This document shows, in pieces, positions 9,601 to 20,667 of a DNA stretch of 64,000 nucleotides. How positions within the stretch are numbered: the stretch's first letter is position 1; each line of letters begins with the position of its first letter. The notes beneath the pieces are model-generated. The model was not told the DNA's origin and did no database searches. It saw only the letters and a list, made by a program, of their open reading frames with translations. The DNA is from Bacteroidota bacterium (GTDB taxonomy: Bacteria; Bacteroidota; Bacteroidia; 2-12-FULL-35-15), in contig JADJHE010000011.1 in the NCBI GenBank assembly GCA_016707685.1, forward strand, positions 62,001 to 126,000. Reading direction: 5' to 3'. A program made the position numbers and the translations under genes.

Positions 9601-12600
9601 GCGTTCTATTTCTACCAATGATTTTGAAGCAGCAAACATTGAATACATTCAATTTTGGATGATGGATCCATTTAACTCTGATAATCCAGCAGTAGATTGG
9701 AATTCGACAGGAGATTTATATTTTAACATTGGAAATATATCAGAAGATATATTAACGGATGGTTACAAGAGTGCAGAAAATGGTTTGTCAACGCCACAAC
9801 ATCCATCAAGCATAGATAGCACAGAATGGGGTATTGTACCTATTTATCAACCGTTGGTAAATGCGTTTAACAATGAAAATTCAGAACGTCCATTACAAGA
9901 TGTTGGTTTGGATGGATTAAACAGTTCGCAGGAAGGTTCGTTTTTTGCTCAGTATTATGCCAATGTTCAAGCGATACCTGGTATTACTGCCGCAGCAGTT
10001 TCTGCAATTGGTGCCGATCCATCGGGTGATGATTTTCATTATTTTAGAGGAAGTGATTATGATAATCAGGGTTTAAAAACATTGCAACGTTACAAGCAAT
10101 ACAATGGCATGGAGAATAATTCAAGAACTACCGAACAATCTCCTGAAAGTTATCCAACATCTTCAACTACATTACCAAATGTTGAAGATATCAATAGAGA
10201 TAATAACTTAAGTACGGTAGAAAGTTATTACCAGTACCATATCAGTTTAAAGCCTAATGACTTTGCTGCTGGAGTTGGTAATAATTATATCACCGATGTT
10301 TATTCAACAACAGCACAAAATGTAAAAGATGGTACTACAAAACCAATCAAATGGTACCAGTTTAAAATTCCTATTCGTTCAAATCAAGTTGAAAAAATTG
10401 GTGCAATTGAAAATTTTCAATCCATACGTTTTATGCGTATGTTCTTTAAAAATGTAGATAAACCAATTGTGTTGCGATTTGCTCGTTTAGAATTAATTCG
10501 TGGAGAATGGCGTAAATATGGCTTTGATTTATTGCAACCAGGTTTGTATGTTCCAAATGACGATGCAAATACTCAGTTTGATATTGCAGCTGTTAACATT
10601 GAAGAAAATGGTAGTCGCCAACCAATTAATTATGTATTGCCTCCAGGCATTGATCGTGAAATAAATGCAGGAACAGCAAATCTTGTTCAGTTAAATGAGC
10701 AATCATTATCACTAACAGTTTGTAATTTGGAAGATGGAAAATCCAGAGCAGCATTCAAAAATACAAACTTGGATGTGCGTTCCTACAAGAAATTAAAAAT
10801 GTACATCCATGCTGAATCATCTCCAACAGGAAATGATCCATTGAACAGTGGCGATTTGCATGCATTCATTCGTTTGGGTACAGATTATACAGATAACTAT
10901 TATGAGTATGAAATTCCATTAAGCATAACTCCTCCTGGAAATTACAATGGAACTAATACAGATGATCAATATCGTGTTTGGCCGTTGTCGAATGAAATGG
11001 TATTGGAATTTGAAAAGTTACAAGCAGCAAAACAAAGACGTAATAATGCCATATTTGAAGGAACGGCAACACTTACAAGTGAGTATACGGTTGCAGATGA
11101 TAGTCGATTAATTACAATCAAAGGAAATCCAAATTTAAGTGCAGTAAAAACGCTGATGATAGGTATTCGTAATCCTAAAAAGACAGGACCAACTGCTGAT
11201 GATGATGGACAGCCTAAATGTGGAATTGTATGGGTGAATGAATTACGATTGACCGATTTTGATGAAAAAGGAGGATGGGCAGCAACTGCTCGTGTGACAG
11301 CTAAATTGGCTGATTTAGGAACATTGTCATTGTCAGGAAATATGTACACACCTGGTTTTGGTACAATCGAAAATAAAGTAAGTGAACGTAAACGTGAAAC
11401 ATTAAAACAATATGATATTGCATCGAGTTTGGAATTGGGTAAATTTATTCCTGAAGAATTAAATATTCATATACCAACATACATTGGGTATTCCGAAACG
11501 TTTATTACACCACAATACAATCCATTAGATCCAGATATCTTGTTAGCTCCTGCTTTAAAAGATGAAAATGTATCAAAAGATATTCGCGATTCCTTAAAAT
11601 ACGTTACTCAAGATTATACCAAACGTCAGAGTATCAATTTTACGAATGTCAAGAAAGACAAAGGAAAGAATTCGAAAAAGAGTCACATCTATGATGTTGA
11701 GAATTGGGCGGCTTCATACTCATTCAATGAGATATACAGACGAAATGTGAATATTGAGTACAACTCTCAAATAAATCATAGAGGTGGATTGATGTACAAT
11801 TTTGCACCACAACCTAAAAACATTAAGCCGTTTGCGAAAATGAAAATTTTCCAATCGAAATATTTGGTTCTTATTAAGGATATTAATTTTTATCCTTATC
11901 CCAATAAATTAGGATTTAATACCGATGTTCAGCGCGAATACAGTGCTGCAAAATCAAGAAATACAACAGGAGGAGATGTTATTATTTTACCAACATTTAA
12001 TAAGCGTTTTAATATGACGCGTAACTACGATTTGAAATACGACATCACTAGAAATTTGAAATTGGATTATACGGCTAGTAATTTAGAGCGAATATTAGAA
12101 CCAGATGGTGCTGTAACAGATGCTTCGAGAGATACATTGAAGCGTGAGTTTTTTGATCGTGTAAAAACGACTCAATACAATCAACAAATAAATGTAAATT
12201 ATACAATTCCTATTAATAAAATTCCGTTATTGGATTTTACAACCGCTTCGGTTCGTTATGCTGGTACTTACTCATGGTCACGTTCTCCGATTATGAATAA
12301 TTTAGCTAGAGATGCTGAAGGTAATTTATATACCACTCCAGATACTTTAGGAAATACAATACAAAATTCGAGGAACATTCAATGGACAGGACAAGCCAAC
12401 ATGGTAACCTTGTATAATAAAGTACCATTCTTGAAAAAAATTAATAATAAGAATAACAAAAATGCTAATAAGGGCAAAGCTACTTCTGCAGTTAAAAGCC
12501 CAACAAATGCTAAAACAGCACCGGCTGATAGTACAAAAAAGAAAGATAATCAGTACGAAATTATTGAGTATGTGGCTAGAATTATAATGAGTTTGAAAAC

Positions 12601-13957
12601 CGTAAATATTACGTATTCACAAACAGAAGGTACTTTATTGCCAGGCTATGCTCGAAATACACAGATGCTTGGTATGGATGAACATTTTGCTGGTCCAACC
12701 CCAGGTTTTGTTTTCGGAAGTCAACAGGATATTCGTCAGCAAGCAATTGCTTCAACTTTAGATAACGACCCCAATAATGATTGGTTGGTTAAAACTGCTT
12801 CATTGAACAATTTATACACAAAAACATTTGCCACAAATTTAAATATCAAAGCTAATTTAGAACCATTGCCTGATGTTAAAATAGAATTGTCGGCACTACG
12901 AACAAAATCAAAAAACAATACTGAGTTTTTTAGATGGAATACAACCACTGGAAAGTTTGAAACTCAAACGCCAATGGAAACAGGTAATTTTAGCATGTCG
13001 TTTTTGAGTTATAAAACATCTTTTTATAAAGATGATAAAGCATTTTTAGCATTTTTAAATGCACGTTCAACCATTTCTACGAGAGTTGCTTCTGAAAATC
13101 CCAATTGGAGCAGTAACGTAATTAATGGATTTGCACAAGGGTACAATGAGACGTCTCAGGAAGTGTTAATACCTGCATTTATCGCTGCATATTCAGGTAA
13201 AAATCCTACGAATGTAAGTTTAGATGCTTTTCCAAAGGTGCCTAAACCAAATTGGAGATTAACCTATGACGGTTTATCAAAAATAGAAAAGTTGAAAAAA
13301 TACTTTAAGTCTGTTACGCTAAGCCATGCCTACCGATCGTCCTACAATGTTGGGGGCTATACTTCTAATTTGCAGTTTATTGACCCTGATCAAGATGGTT
13401 ATACTGCTGTTATGGAAGCTGTATCTAGTATTGCGAATAATCCAAATTTTATTTCCCGTTACCAAATTAATACAGTTACGATTTCAGAGCAATGGAGCCC
13501 ATTTATTAAGTTTGATTTTGTTTTAAATAATAGCTTGTTGTTGAATTTTGAGTACAAAAAAGATCGTAATATTTCGTTGGGATTAACTAGTAAAACATTA
13601 ACGGAGATTGTTGGACGTGAAATTATTGGAGGTGTAGGTTATCGTATTCGTGATGTTACAATCAGTAAAAGAATGAAGGTAAAGGGTAAGCCGATTAAGA
13701 GTGACTTAAATTTAAAAGCCGATATTTCTTTCCGTAAAAACGAAACGGTAATTAGGCGTATTGTTGAGGAAACGAGTCAATCAACTGGTGGTACAAACAT
13801 TATTTCATTAAAAGTGTCAATGGATTATGTTATTAATGAACGTATCAATATTCGTTTCTTCTATGATCGTATCATGAATAAGCCAGTTATTTCTACATCG
13901 TTCCCTACAACCAATACAAATGCTGGTTTAAGCTTGCGTTTGATGCTATCTAACTAA
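6603..13957 (+). CDS. sprA: T9SS translocon pore protein / gliding motility protein SprA (frameshifted near N-terminus)
   Basis: SprA forms the giant outer-membrane beta-barrel through which T9SS cargo crosses; the five sorting-domain proteins in this window would depend on it. The restored product is ~2450 residues, the usual size. The N-terminal part (GTG start at 6603) has a hydrophobic export segment ending near TTDA. The frame then breaks near 7040-7055, and the stretch to 7213 reads on in the shifted frame (PKLNVGGEIFDRIFGG, DIRPNGSAELIF, then TFDFDMKIQLN). One base is missing. The remainder is open for 2247 residues with the family segments EATFDFENQMKLEYTG and FGRLTVTG. The C-terminus is a beta-strand end (LRLMLSN). 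It follows ruvA and precedes gcvH. Confidence 0.95.
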
Positions 13958-14033
13958 AAAAAAGCAAATAACTCTTTTTTTTATTGGATTTAACTATAAA
14001 TTTGTGCTTACAAAATAAAAAAACACCATTAAT

Positions 14034-14414
14034 ATGAATTTTCCAGAAAATTTAAAGTACACAAAAGATCACGAATGGGTTCGTGTAGAAGGTAATGAAG
14101 CTTATATTGGTATTACCGAATTTGCTCAAAGCGAATTAGGTGATATCGTTTATGTTGATATAACTACAGTTGGTGAGGAATTAGCTCACGAAGAAATATT
14201 TGGAACAGTAGAAGCTGTTAAAACGGTTTCTGATTTGTTTATGCCAGTATCTGGTAAAGTATTAGAAGTTAATCCAGGTTTAGATGCTGCTCCTGATGCA
14301 GTAAACAAAGATCCTTATGGAAAAGGTTGGATGATTAAAATAGCGGTTTCCAATGCAGCTGAATTAAGTGGCTTGTTAAGTGCTGCTGATTACAAAGCAT
14401 TAATCGGACACTAA
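14034..14414 (+). CDS. gcvH: Glycine cleavage system H protein
   Basis: Lipoyl carrier that shuttles the aminomethyl group between the P, T and L proteins of glycine cleavage. At 126 residues it is normal. The start is typical (KYTKDHEWVRVEG). The lipoylated Lys is in ETVEAVKTVSDL, and the C-terminal half has NKDPYGKGWMIKI. The other gcv genes are not in the window. The position after sprA and before a VanZ-like gene is a conserved Bacteroidota arrangement. Confidence 0.97.
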   Translation: MNFPENLKYTKDHEWVRVEGNEAYIGITEFAQSELGDIVYVDITTVGEELAHEEIFGTVEAVKTVSDLFMPVSGKVLEVNPGLDAAPDAVNKDPYGKGWMIKIAVSNAAELSGLLSAADYKALIGH

Positions 14415-14427
14415 TCCCTCGCGGATA

Positions 14428-14823
14428 ATGTTTTTAAAACATACTAAATGGGCAATGCTTTGGGCATTGCTAATATTGATATTGTGCGGAATTCCTGGAA
14501 GGGACATTCCGCATATTTCGTTTTTAGAGTTGCTGAGTTTTGACAAATTTGTACATGCAGGAATTTTTTTTGTATTAGTCTTATTTACAATTAGAGGTTT
14601 TCTATTGCAAACAATGATTCGCTTTTTGCAAACTAATGCAAAAATTGTAGCAACCACTTTTTGTATAATTTATGGCGGTTTGTTAGAAGTGATGCAAGGA
14701 GCATTGTTTCAAGAACGTAGTGCTGACATGTTTGATTTTATTGCAAATTCGTTTGGTGTGTTAGTAGGATTGATGATGTATGCAATCATTGAAAATAAAA
14801 TTTTAAAACACTTGATTAAATGA
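14428..14823 (+). CDS. VanZ-like small integral membrane protein
   Basis: 131 residues with four predicted membrane helices (about 8-25, 42-62, 74-92, 106-124). The VanZ-like features are the conserved DKFVHAGIFFVL segment at the second helix and the acidic-polar YGGLLEVMQ and RSADMFDFIANSFGV segments. VanZ itself gives weak teicoplanin resistance, but the cellular role of most family members, including this one, is unknown. It lies 13 bases after gcvH and overlaps the acetyltransferase start by four bases, so it is in one operon with both. Confidence 0.85.
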   Translation: MFLKHTKWAMLWALLILILCGIPGRDIPHISFLELLSFDKFVHAGIFFVLVLFTIRGFLLQTMIRFLQTNAKIVATTFCIIYGGLLEVMQGALFQERSADMFDFIANSFGVLVGLMMYAIIENKILKHLIK

Positions 14824-15299
14824 ACATTCGTTGGGAAATTAAATCGTTTCAAGAGCTATCGGTTGTTGAGTTGTATGAACTAATGAAGTTGAGATTGGAG
14901 ATTTTTGTTGTTGAACAAAACTGTTCCTATCAAGATGCTGATGGAAAAGATTTAAAATCATTTCATTTAATGGGTTATAGTAATGATGGCGTATTGGTAG
15001 CTTATTGCAGAATACTACCTGCGGGTATATCCTATGCGGAGGTGTCGATAGGTAGAGTCGTTAGCTCTTCATTGGTTAGAGGAAGTGGTGTAGGGAAACA
15101 ATTGATGGAAGAGGCTCTGAAATGCATTCAACAGAAATTTGTAAATAGTTCTGTACGTATTTCGGCACAATCGTATTTGTTAAAATTCTATGAAGGCTTT
15201 GGTTTCAGAACTGTAGGAAAGGAATATTTAGAAGATGATATTCCACATATGGAAATGATTCTTAAAAAAGAAAAATTAAAAATCGGAATAAGTGTTTGA
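14820..15299 (+). CDS. GNAT-family N-acetyltransferase, ElaA-like
   Basis: 159 residues with the ElaA subfamily pattern: YELMKLRLEIFVVEQNC (~20-37), then QDADGKDL. The acetyl-CoA binding motif A is IGRVVSSSLVRGSGVGKQLMEEAL (~79-102, R/Q-x-x-G-x-G/A form GSGVGK). The substrate end has YLLKFYEGFGFRTVG and DDIPHMEMIL. It transfers an acetyl group from acetyl-CoA to an unknown amine. It overlaps the VanZ-like gene start-to-stop and its 3' end overlaps the convergent gene at 15276 by 24 bases. Confidence 0.9.
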   Translation: MNIRWEIKSFQELSVVELYELMKLRLEIFVVEQNCSYQDADGKDLKSFHLMGYSNDGVLVAYCRILPAGISYAEVSIGRVVSSSLVRGSGVGKQLMEEALKCIQQKFVNSSVRISAQSYLLKFYEGFGFRTVGKEYLEDDIPHMEMILKKEKLKIGISV

Positions 15300-16868
15300 T
15301 AGGTCGGTTTTGATACCAATAAAGAAATAAGGAATTTGTGTTTTTGAATAAGCACGTTCTTCAATGCGATAAGCAGCCCCTAATTCAATTTTTAAATTCA
15401 TACGTGTGTCAAGTATATAAGCTCCTCGCAATGATGCAGTAATTAAATTTGTTTGAAATCCTTGTGTTGTATAATTTCCATAATCATTCGGACGATTGGT
15501 ATACGACATGAAAATGTTTTTTCCGTAGTCGGTTCCTGCACTATCAGCACCATATTTTGCGTATTGAACTTTTGCTTCTATGAATATGCGTTTGTGTCGG
15601 TAGTTTAAGAAAGAAATAGACTCCCAGAAATTTGCTCCTAGAGGATGAGCCAAAGGTTGGTTCATGTGTCCATAGTTTTGTTGAACACTTCCATGTGCGT
15701 AGGTGTAGGGACGAACATAATTAAATTCAGTTTGGAAATTAAAATGTGTGATTTTGAACATGTCAAAGCTTTTAAATCCAATTTGAAAAGCTTGTTTATT
15801 GGCCCACCAGCCATCGTTTGCTACAACTTCTTTTAATAAAAACTCATCTAATAAAATCTGTCCATAGAGTTGTTGTTTTTTAAATAATTTTATTTTGAAA
15901 TTAAATCCAACAAAAGCATTGTCGCTCGAACCTAGTGAATATTCTGTAGGTCGGAAGAATAGTATAGGGTTCAAGTAATTTACATCGTATCCACGATGGC
16001 GAGTGCTGTCGCTTCCTTGCCAAACTACAGATTCAAATAGACCAATCGAAATTCGTTTAGTAGCATTCCAGCCTAAATAATGCAATGTCGCATATTTATT
16101 TAACCAATCTTTTTTCATTCCCGATGGATGCGTTGCATCCTTCATAATTGTAAATAAATTCACATAGGTTAGTTTCCACACGTTGGTTGTTATTTTAAGA
16201 TAGGGGTAAGGTGCAGCATTATCGGATAGAAATAAAGAGCGATAACCATCACCCCAAAAATGTTTGTCTTGGCCAACTTGGAAATTAAAAATTTTGTTTG
16301 GAGAATAAGATAAGTATCCCGAAAAATATTGATAGGCATATTGCTGATTTGATGAGTCGTTGTTACTTCTGTAGATGTAACCAATGCCAGGGTTCACATT
16401 CGTTTCTTGAATAATTGAGTCAACAAAACTATTAGCAACTATTTTCCCTCCAAGTGCTTTAAAGTTGAATGCAAATTTGTTTCCTATAAAACCTAAGAGG
16501 TTAGCACCTATAGCTAAATCGTTTGTAAATCGTCCTTTGGGGGAAGTTTGGTATCCAGCACTGGCATTTATGAGTGGGTATACTTCAATTTGAGATTTAG
16601 CCTTTTTGTCTCTCTCTTCTGCTTTTGTACCAGCTAGTAATCTTGGAAAGGTGGACGTGCTATCTTTTATTTGTTTAATAACTTCGAAGCGATAAGGCTT
16701 CACAAAGGTTTGAAATTTTTCTTCTTTATTATTATAATAGTTATCGATACCCCATAAAAAATCTTTGCTGAGAGTATAGTTTAATTGTTGAGCAATTGAA
16801 TGGTTGTTCTTTAGAAGAAGAAGTAGAATGAAGAAAGTAAAAATTAAATATGGCTTTTTACTTTTCAT
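15276..16868 (-). CDS. RemB/Wzi-like outer-membrane protein
   Basis: 530 residues with a signal peptide ending at SIAQQ and a long beta-strand-rich barrel-like sequence. The segment VGQDKHFWGDGYRSLFLSDNAAPYPYLK (~200-227) is the hallmark of the capsule-assembly Wzi family as it appears in Bacteroidota, where one member is the gliding protein RemB. Another conserved block is HPLGANFWESISF and YRHKRIFIEAKVQY. It is expected in the outer membrane, where Wzi anchors surface polysaccharide. Its start overlaps the end of the WecA-like gene by 11 bases. A paralog at 17972 lies on the other side of that gene. Confidence 0.85.
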   Translation of the reverse strand: MKSKKPYLIFTFFILLLLLKNNHSIAQQLNYTLSKDFLWGIDNYYNNKEEKFQTFVKPYRFEVIKQIKDSTSTFPRLLAGTKAEERDKKAKSQIEVYPLINASAGYQTSPKGRFTNDLAIGANLLGFIGNKFAFNFKALGGKIVANSFVDSIIQETNVNPGIGYIYRSNNDSSNQQYAYQYFSGYLSYSPNKIFNFQVGQDKHFWGDGYRSLFLSDNAAPYPYLKITTNVWKLTYVNLFTIMKDATHPSGMKKDWLNKYATLHYLGWNATKRISIGLFESVVWQGSDSTRHRGYDVNYLNPILFFRPTEYSLGSSDNAFVGFNFKIKLFKKQQLYGQILLDEFLLKEVVANDGWWANKQAFQIGFKSFDMFKITHFNFQTEFNYVRPYTYAHGSVQQNYGHMNQPLAHPLGANFWESISFLNYRHKRIFIEAKVQYAKYGADSAGTDYGKNIFMSYTNRPNDYGNYTTQGFQTNLITASLRGAYILDTRMNLKIELGAAYRIEERAYSKTQIPYFFIGIKTDLSNTYSDF

Positions 16869-17953
16869 GCACCGTTCTGTTTTTTACTTTTTTAATAAAG
16901 AATGGAACTTGTGCAATAAATAATGCCGTACCTCCTACTATAATAAAAGTATAAGTGGCTTCTAAAAAAGAGAAAAATACACTTAAGCCAATAATTAGGA
17001 TGTTAATAGTATAAATGGTGATAACTGTTTTTTTGTGACTAAATCCAATGTCAATAATGCGATGGTGAAGATGATTTCTGTCGGCTGAAAAAGGAGATAC
17101 ACCACGTGCAGCACGATATATAAAAATTCGAAGTGTGTCAACTAATGGATATACCAAAACGGCCATTGCAAATATTGGTTTTGAAACATGCAAAATAATT
17201 GGATTGTGAATCGTAGTTACATCATAATTAATTAATTTGATAGCAAGGATAGATATAATTAGACCAATTGTTAATGATCCAGAATCACCCATAAAAATTT
17301 TTGCAGGAGAAAAATTAAAAAATAAAAAGCCTAATAATGAACCAGCTAGTGCGAATCCAAGACAAGCCATTACCGGGTCACCAGCTAATGCAAACCAAGC
17401 TCCAAAATGCTGAGGCTGCAATCAATCCTACGCCACCAGCTAATCCATCAACTCCATCAATTAAGTTGAATGCATTTACAACAACAATGTATGTAAACAA
17501 TGATAAAAAGACACTTGCCCAATGTGGCAATACTTCAATTCCAAATATTCCTTGCATACTCACAATTCGAATGTCGGCCATTAAAATCAATACCATCCCA
17601 ACAAGAACATGTGCAACCAATTTTTTTACAGGTGCAGTTCCGATAATATCATCTTTAACTCCCACAAAAAACATAACAAGTACGGTAGATACTATAAACT
17701 TATAATCATCCATTGCTCCCATTAATTGCATTGAATCGTGAATGTATCCATTGGGAAACCATAACGAAAATGAAAAAATTGTTCCAGCAAAAATGATAAT
17801 TCCACCTATTGTAGGAACCATTCTAGAATGAATTTTTCTAGTATCACCTGGAGCATCGAATAATCTTTTTAGAATTGCAACTTTAATCAACGATGGAGTT
17901 GAAAGTAAAACCACAAAAAAAGAAGTAATGAATACTAAGATTAAAAATCCCAT
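16858..17953 (-). CDS. WecA/TagO-like undecaprenyl-phosphate sugar-1-phosphate transferase (frameshifted)
   Basis: Integral membrane enzyme of the MraY/WecA family that starts polysaccharide synthesis by moving a sugar-1-phosphate (usually GlcNAc) from a UDP-sugar to undecaprenyl phosphate. About 10 membrane helices are visible. Family motifs are VKDDIIG, NAFNLIDGVDGLAGG, MGDSGSL and the WecA-type HLHH near RNHLHHRIIDIG. The frame breaks at the A run 17404-17407 on the + strand; removing one base gives AASAFGAWFALAGDP. The restored length is ~365 residues, as expected. The context of gmd, fcl and two Wzi-like genes supports a role in surface glycan synthesis rather than peptidoglycan. Confidence 0.88.
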
Positions 17954-17971
17954 TTGGTTTATATGTTTAAT

Positions 17972-19732
17972 TTAAAAATCGTAATAAAAATTTGCAAACG
18001 ATGTTCTAACACCAAAATATACAAATTGTGTTTGTTTGTTTACTCCTTCGGTTATTTCCGAACGATTACTTAATCCTACTACAATATTAAAGTTTGTTGA
18101 AGGATTTACCAAATATCCGACATGAATATCTTGATAGATGATGGTTGTTTTTAATCCTTGTGTTGTTTGGATATTCTCTAGCTGTTGGTTTGAAGGGAAT
18201 GTATTGTCGGATTTAAATACATTTCCACCAAAATTGTAATTTAATGAGTCATTCCCTTTTACCGCATAGTTTCCTTTTGCCTGAATAAAAAAGTCTCTGT
18301 ATCTATAATTGATTATTCCAATTGCTTCATAAAAATTTGCGCCTAGTGGGTGAGCGAGGGCTTGGTTGTAGTGTGTGTAACTTTGAAAGGTGTTTTCTGA
18401 AGAATAGGAATATGGACGAACATTGTTGTATTCGAGTTGTAAGTGCAAGTTTTTAATTGTAAATAAATCGAAATACTTTAATCCAATTTGGTAACCATAT
18501 TTTTTACGAATATTTGCTATTCCACTTTTGGTTGCAAGGTCATCTAGCATGTATTGACCATACAAGGATATGCTATTGGTGATTTTTAATTTTAAAGTTG
18601 CCCCTACTAATACATTGTTTTTATTATGCAAACCATATACAGCAGAGTTTACGCCAATTATGGGATTAAAGGTGTTAAATTCTAAGCTTTGGCGATTCAT
18701 GGTATCTGCTGCTTCCCATATCATTCCTTGAAAAAGGCCTATTTGCAAGCGTTTAAAAAGATTCATGCTTAGCATTTGGAAGCTAGCTGTTTTCTTTTGA
18801 AACAATCGTTCTACATTGGGTGGTGTTTTCACTCCACCATTTGTAAGGTTCATAAAAGATGCAAAGAGATTGGTGTATTGAAAGTTTTTGTAGGTTGTGG
18901 TAATACGTGCAAAAGGATAATTGAATGTGTTATCCGAAAGTAATAAAGAACGGTAGCCATCACCTACAAAATGTTTACCATGTCCCACTTGAATATTTAA
19001 TATTTTAAAAGGAGAGTAGGATACATAGCCCGATGCCATTGCATAATCATAGCCATTGTTTTTGAATTTTTTTGCACGCCCTTGACCAGGTATTACATCG
19101 TACTGATAGTTGGCCGTTTGTGGGAACAAATCATTCGTTGAGTTAATATAATCATCGAGGTATTGCACATAAGTTGCCTGATTTTCATAAAAGGATGTTT
19201 CGAAAGCAAGATTTTTACCGATGCTAGCACGTACAATGAAGCCACGTGTGTTTTTGTATACTTTTTCTCCAGTAGCATCGGCCAAATCTTTTCCAAATTC
19301 AAAATTGAATAAGGGATCAATGGTCATGTAAAACTTATCGGTAGTATCCTGAACAATAAAAAGACTTTCTTTTTTTATTTTTCGAATGATAAGTTTTTCG
19401 GTTTTGTTTTTTTTAGGGTGGCTTATTGGCTGTAATATTGGGCGAAAGGAAGTAATTGTGTTGTTTTCTAAGCTAATGGTATCCCTCCATCCTTCAGCGT
19501 AATTGTTGGTGTGAACAAATAATTCTTTTGTTTTAACGACTGATAGTTCTTTCTCAATTTTTAAACCCCATTCTCTGTTCAATGGTAAGTTCTGTTGAGC
19601 TGATAAAGAATTCAATATTAAGACACAAGCTATACACAAGAGGCTATAACGGAAAAACCTGATACCAAATACTTGATACCAAATACTTGATACATGATAC
19701 TTGTTACTTGATACCTGATACATGGTGTTCAT
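17972..19732 (-). CDS. RemB/Wzi-like outer-membrane protein, second copy
   Basis: 586 residues, a paralog of the 15276 protein, sharing VGHGKHFVGDGYRSLLLSDNTFNYPFA and HPLGANFYEAIGIINYRYRDF. The signal peptide (LLCIACVLILNSLSAQQ) is preceded by ~27 extra residues encoded by a 7-bp repeat array (19661-19723). No ATG, GTG or TTG start lies between the array and the hydrophobic segment, so the ATG at 19730-19732 or the one at 19721-19723 must be used unless the annotation or sequence is wrong. The first ATG overlaps the fcl stop as TAATG, suggesting translational coupling. The predicted location is the outer membrane, with a role in surface polysaccharide or gliding. Confidence 0.83.
   Translation of the reverse strand: MNTMYQVSSNKYHVSSIWYQVFGIRFFRYSLLCIACVLILNSLSAQQNLPLNREWGLKIEKELSVVKTKELFVHTNNYAEGWRDTISLENNTITSFRPILQPISHPKKNKTEKLIIRKIKKESLFIVQDTTDKFYMTIDPLFNFEFGKDLADATGEKVYKNTRGFIVRASIGKNLAFETSFYENQATYVQYLDDYINSTNDLFPQTANYQYDVIPGQGRAKKFKNNGYDYAMASGYVSYSPFKILNIQVGHGKHFVGDGYRSLLLSDNTFNYPFARITTTYKNFQYTNLFASFMNLTNGGVKTPPNVERLFQKKTASFQMLSMNLFKRLQIGLFQGMIWEAADTMNRQSLEFNTFNPIIGVNSAVYGLHNKNNVLVGATLKLKITNSISLYGQYMLDDLATKSGIANIRKKYGYQIGLKYFDLFTIKNLHLQLEYNNVRPYSYSSENTFQSYTHYNQALAHPLGANFYEAIGIINYRYRDFFIQAKGNYAVKGNDSLNYNFGGNVFKSDNTFPSNQQLENIQTTQGLKTTIIYQDIHVGYLVNPSTNFNIVVGLSNRSEITEGVNKQTQFVYFGVRTSFANFYYDF
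19661..19723. repeat. Nine-unit degenerate 7-bp tandem array
   Basis: GATAC-type units start at 19661, 19675, 19689, 19696, 19710 and 19717, with AATAC or GTTAC units filling the positions between, so all fall in exact 7-base phase. The consensus is GATAC(C/T)(A/T). It lies at the extreme 5' end of the second RemB/Wzi-like gene. Confidence 0.8.
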
Positions 19733-20667
19733 TACAACTTATCTTTTACTTCAGCATAAACTGCAGCAACGCCTTCTGTTAAATTGATTTTATGTTTCCA
19801 GCCAAAGGAGTGTAGCTTACTTACATCCATTAATTTACGTGGCGTTCCGTCAGGTTTAGTTGTATCGAATTTTAATTCGCCAGAAAAGCCAACTGTTTTT
19901 TTAACGAGTAATGCCAAATCTTTTATGGAGATGTCTTCACCAACGCCAATGTTAACTAATCCTGGTTCATTGTAATTTTGCATTAAATAGAAACAAGCAT
20001 CCGCCAAATCATCGGCATGTAAAAATTCGCGCAAGGGTGAGCCTGTTCCCCAAATTTCAACTGTTGCAGCATTTTCTTTTTTAGCTGTATGAAATTTGCG
20101 GATTAATGCAGGTAGTACATGTGAATTGTTTAAGTCATAATTGTCGTTAGGACCATATAGATTAGTTGGCATCACTGAAATAAAATTACAGCCGTATTGA
20201 GCACGATAGGCATCACACATTTTTATACCAGCTATTTTGGCAATTGCATAGGGTTCATTTGTTGGTTCTAATAACCCTGTTAAAAGATAATCCTCTTTTA
20301 ACGGTTGCGGAGCCAATTTAGGGTAAATACAAGAAGAGCCTAAGAACATTAACTTAGTAACATTATTCAAATAAGCATGATGAATGACATTGCTTTGTAT
20401 CATCATGTTTTCATAAATAAAATCGGCACGGTAGGTATTGTTCGCAACAATTCCACCCACTTTAGCAGCAGCTAAAAAAACAAATTCAGGTTTTTCAGTT
20501 GCAAAAAAATCAGCAACTGCTTGCTGATTTCTTAGGTCTAAGTCTTTTGATGTACGGGTTACAATGTTTGTAAAGCCATCTTTGTGTAAGCGCCTAATAA
20601 TTGCAGAACCCACCATTCCACGGTGGCCTGAAACGTATATTTTTGAATTCTTATTCATATTATTCAT
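19732..20667 (-). CDS. fcl: GDP-L-fucose synthase
   Basis: Bifunctional epimerase/reductase turning GDP-4-keto-6-deoxy-mannose into GDP-L-fucose with NADPH, the second step after Gmd. 311 residues, normal. The Rossmann motif is GHRGMVGSA (14-22). The extended SDR catalytic segment has FLGSSCIYPKLAPQP and Tyr/Lys in EPYAIAKIAG. LREFLHADDLADA and the C-terminal DGTPRKLMDVSKL are typical of Fcl. Its start overlaps the gmd end by 8 bases and its stop overlaps the next gene, giving a gmd-fcl-RemB-like operon. The fucose product is presumably built into surface glycan. Confidence 0.96.
   Translation of the reverse strand: MNNMNKNSKIYVSGHRGMVGSAIIRRLHKDGFTNIVTRTSKDLDLRNQQAVADFFATEKPEFVFLAAAKVGGIVANNTYRADFIYENMMIQSNVIHHAYLNNVTKLMFLGSSCIYPKLAPQPLKEDYLLTGLLEPTNEPYAIAKIAGIKMCDAYRAQYGCNFISVMPTNLYGPNDNYDLNNSHVLPALIRKFHTAKKENAATVEIWGTGSPLREFLHADDLADACFYLMQNYNEPGLVNIGVGEDISIKDLALLVKKTVGFSGELKFDTTKPDGTPRKLMDVSKLHSFGWKHKINLTEGVAAVYAEVKDKL

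Noticed and set aside
17337..17705. + strand frame of 122 codons
   Set aside because: It is antisense to the WecA-like gene, which has clear catalytic motifs on the other strand.
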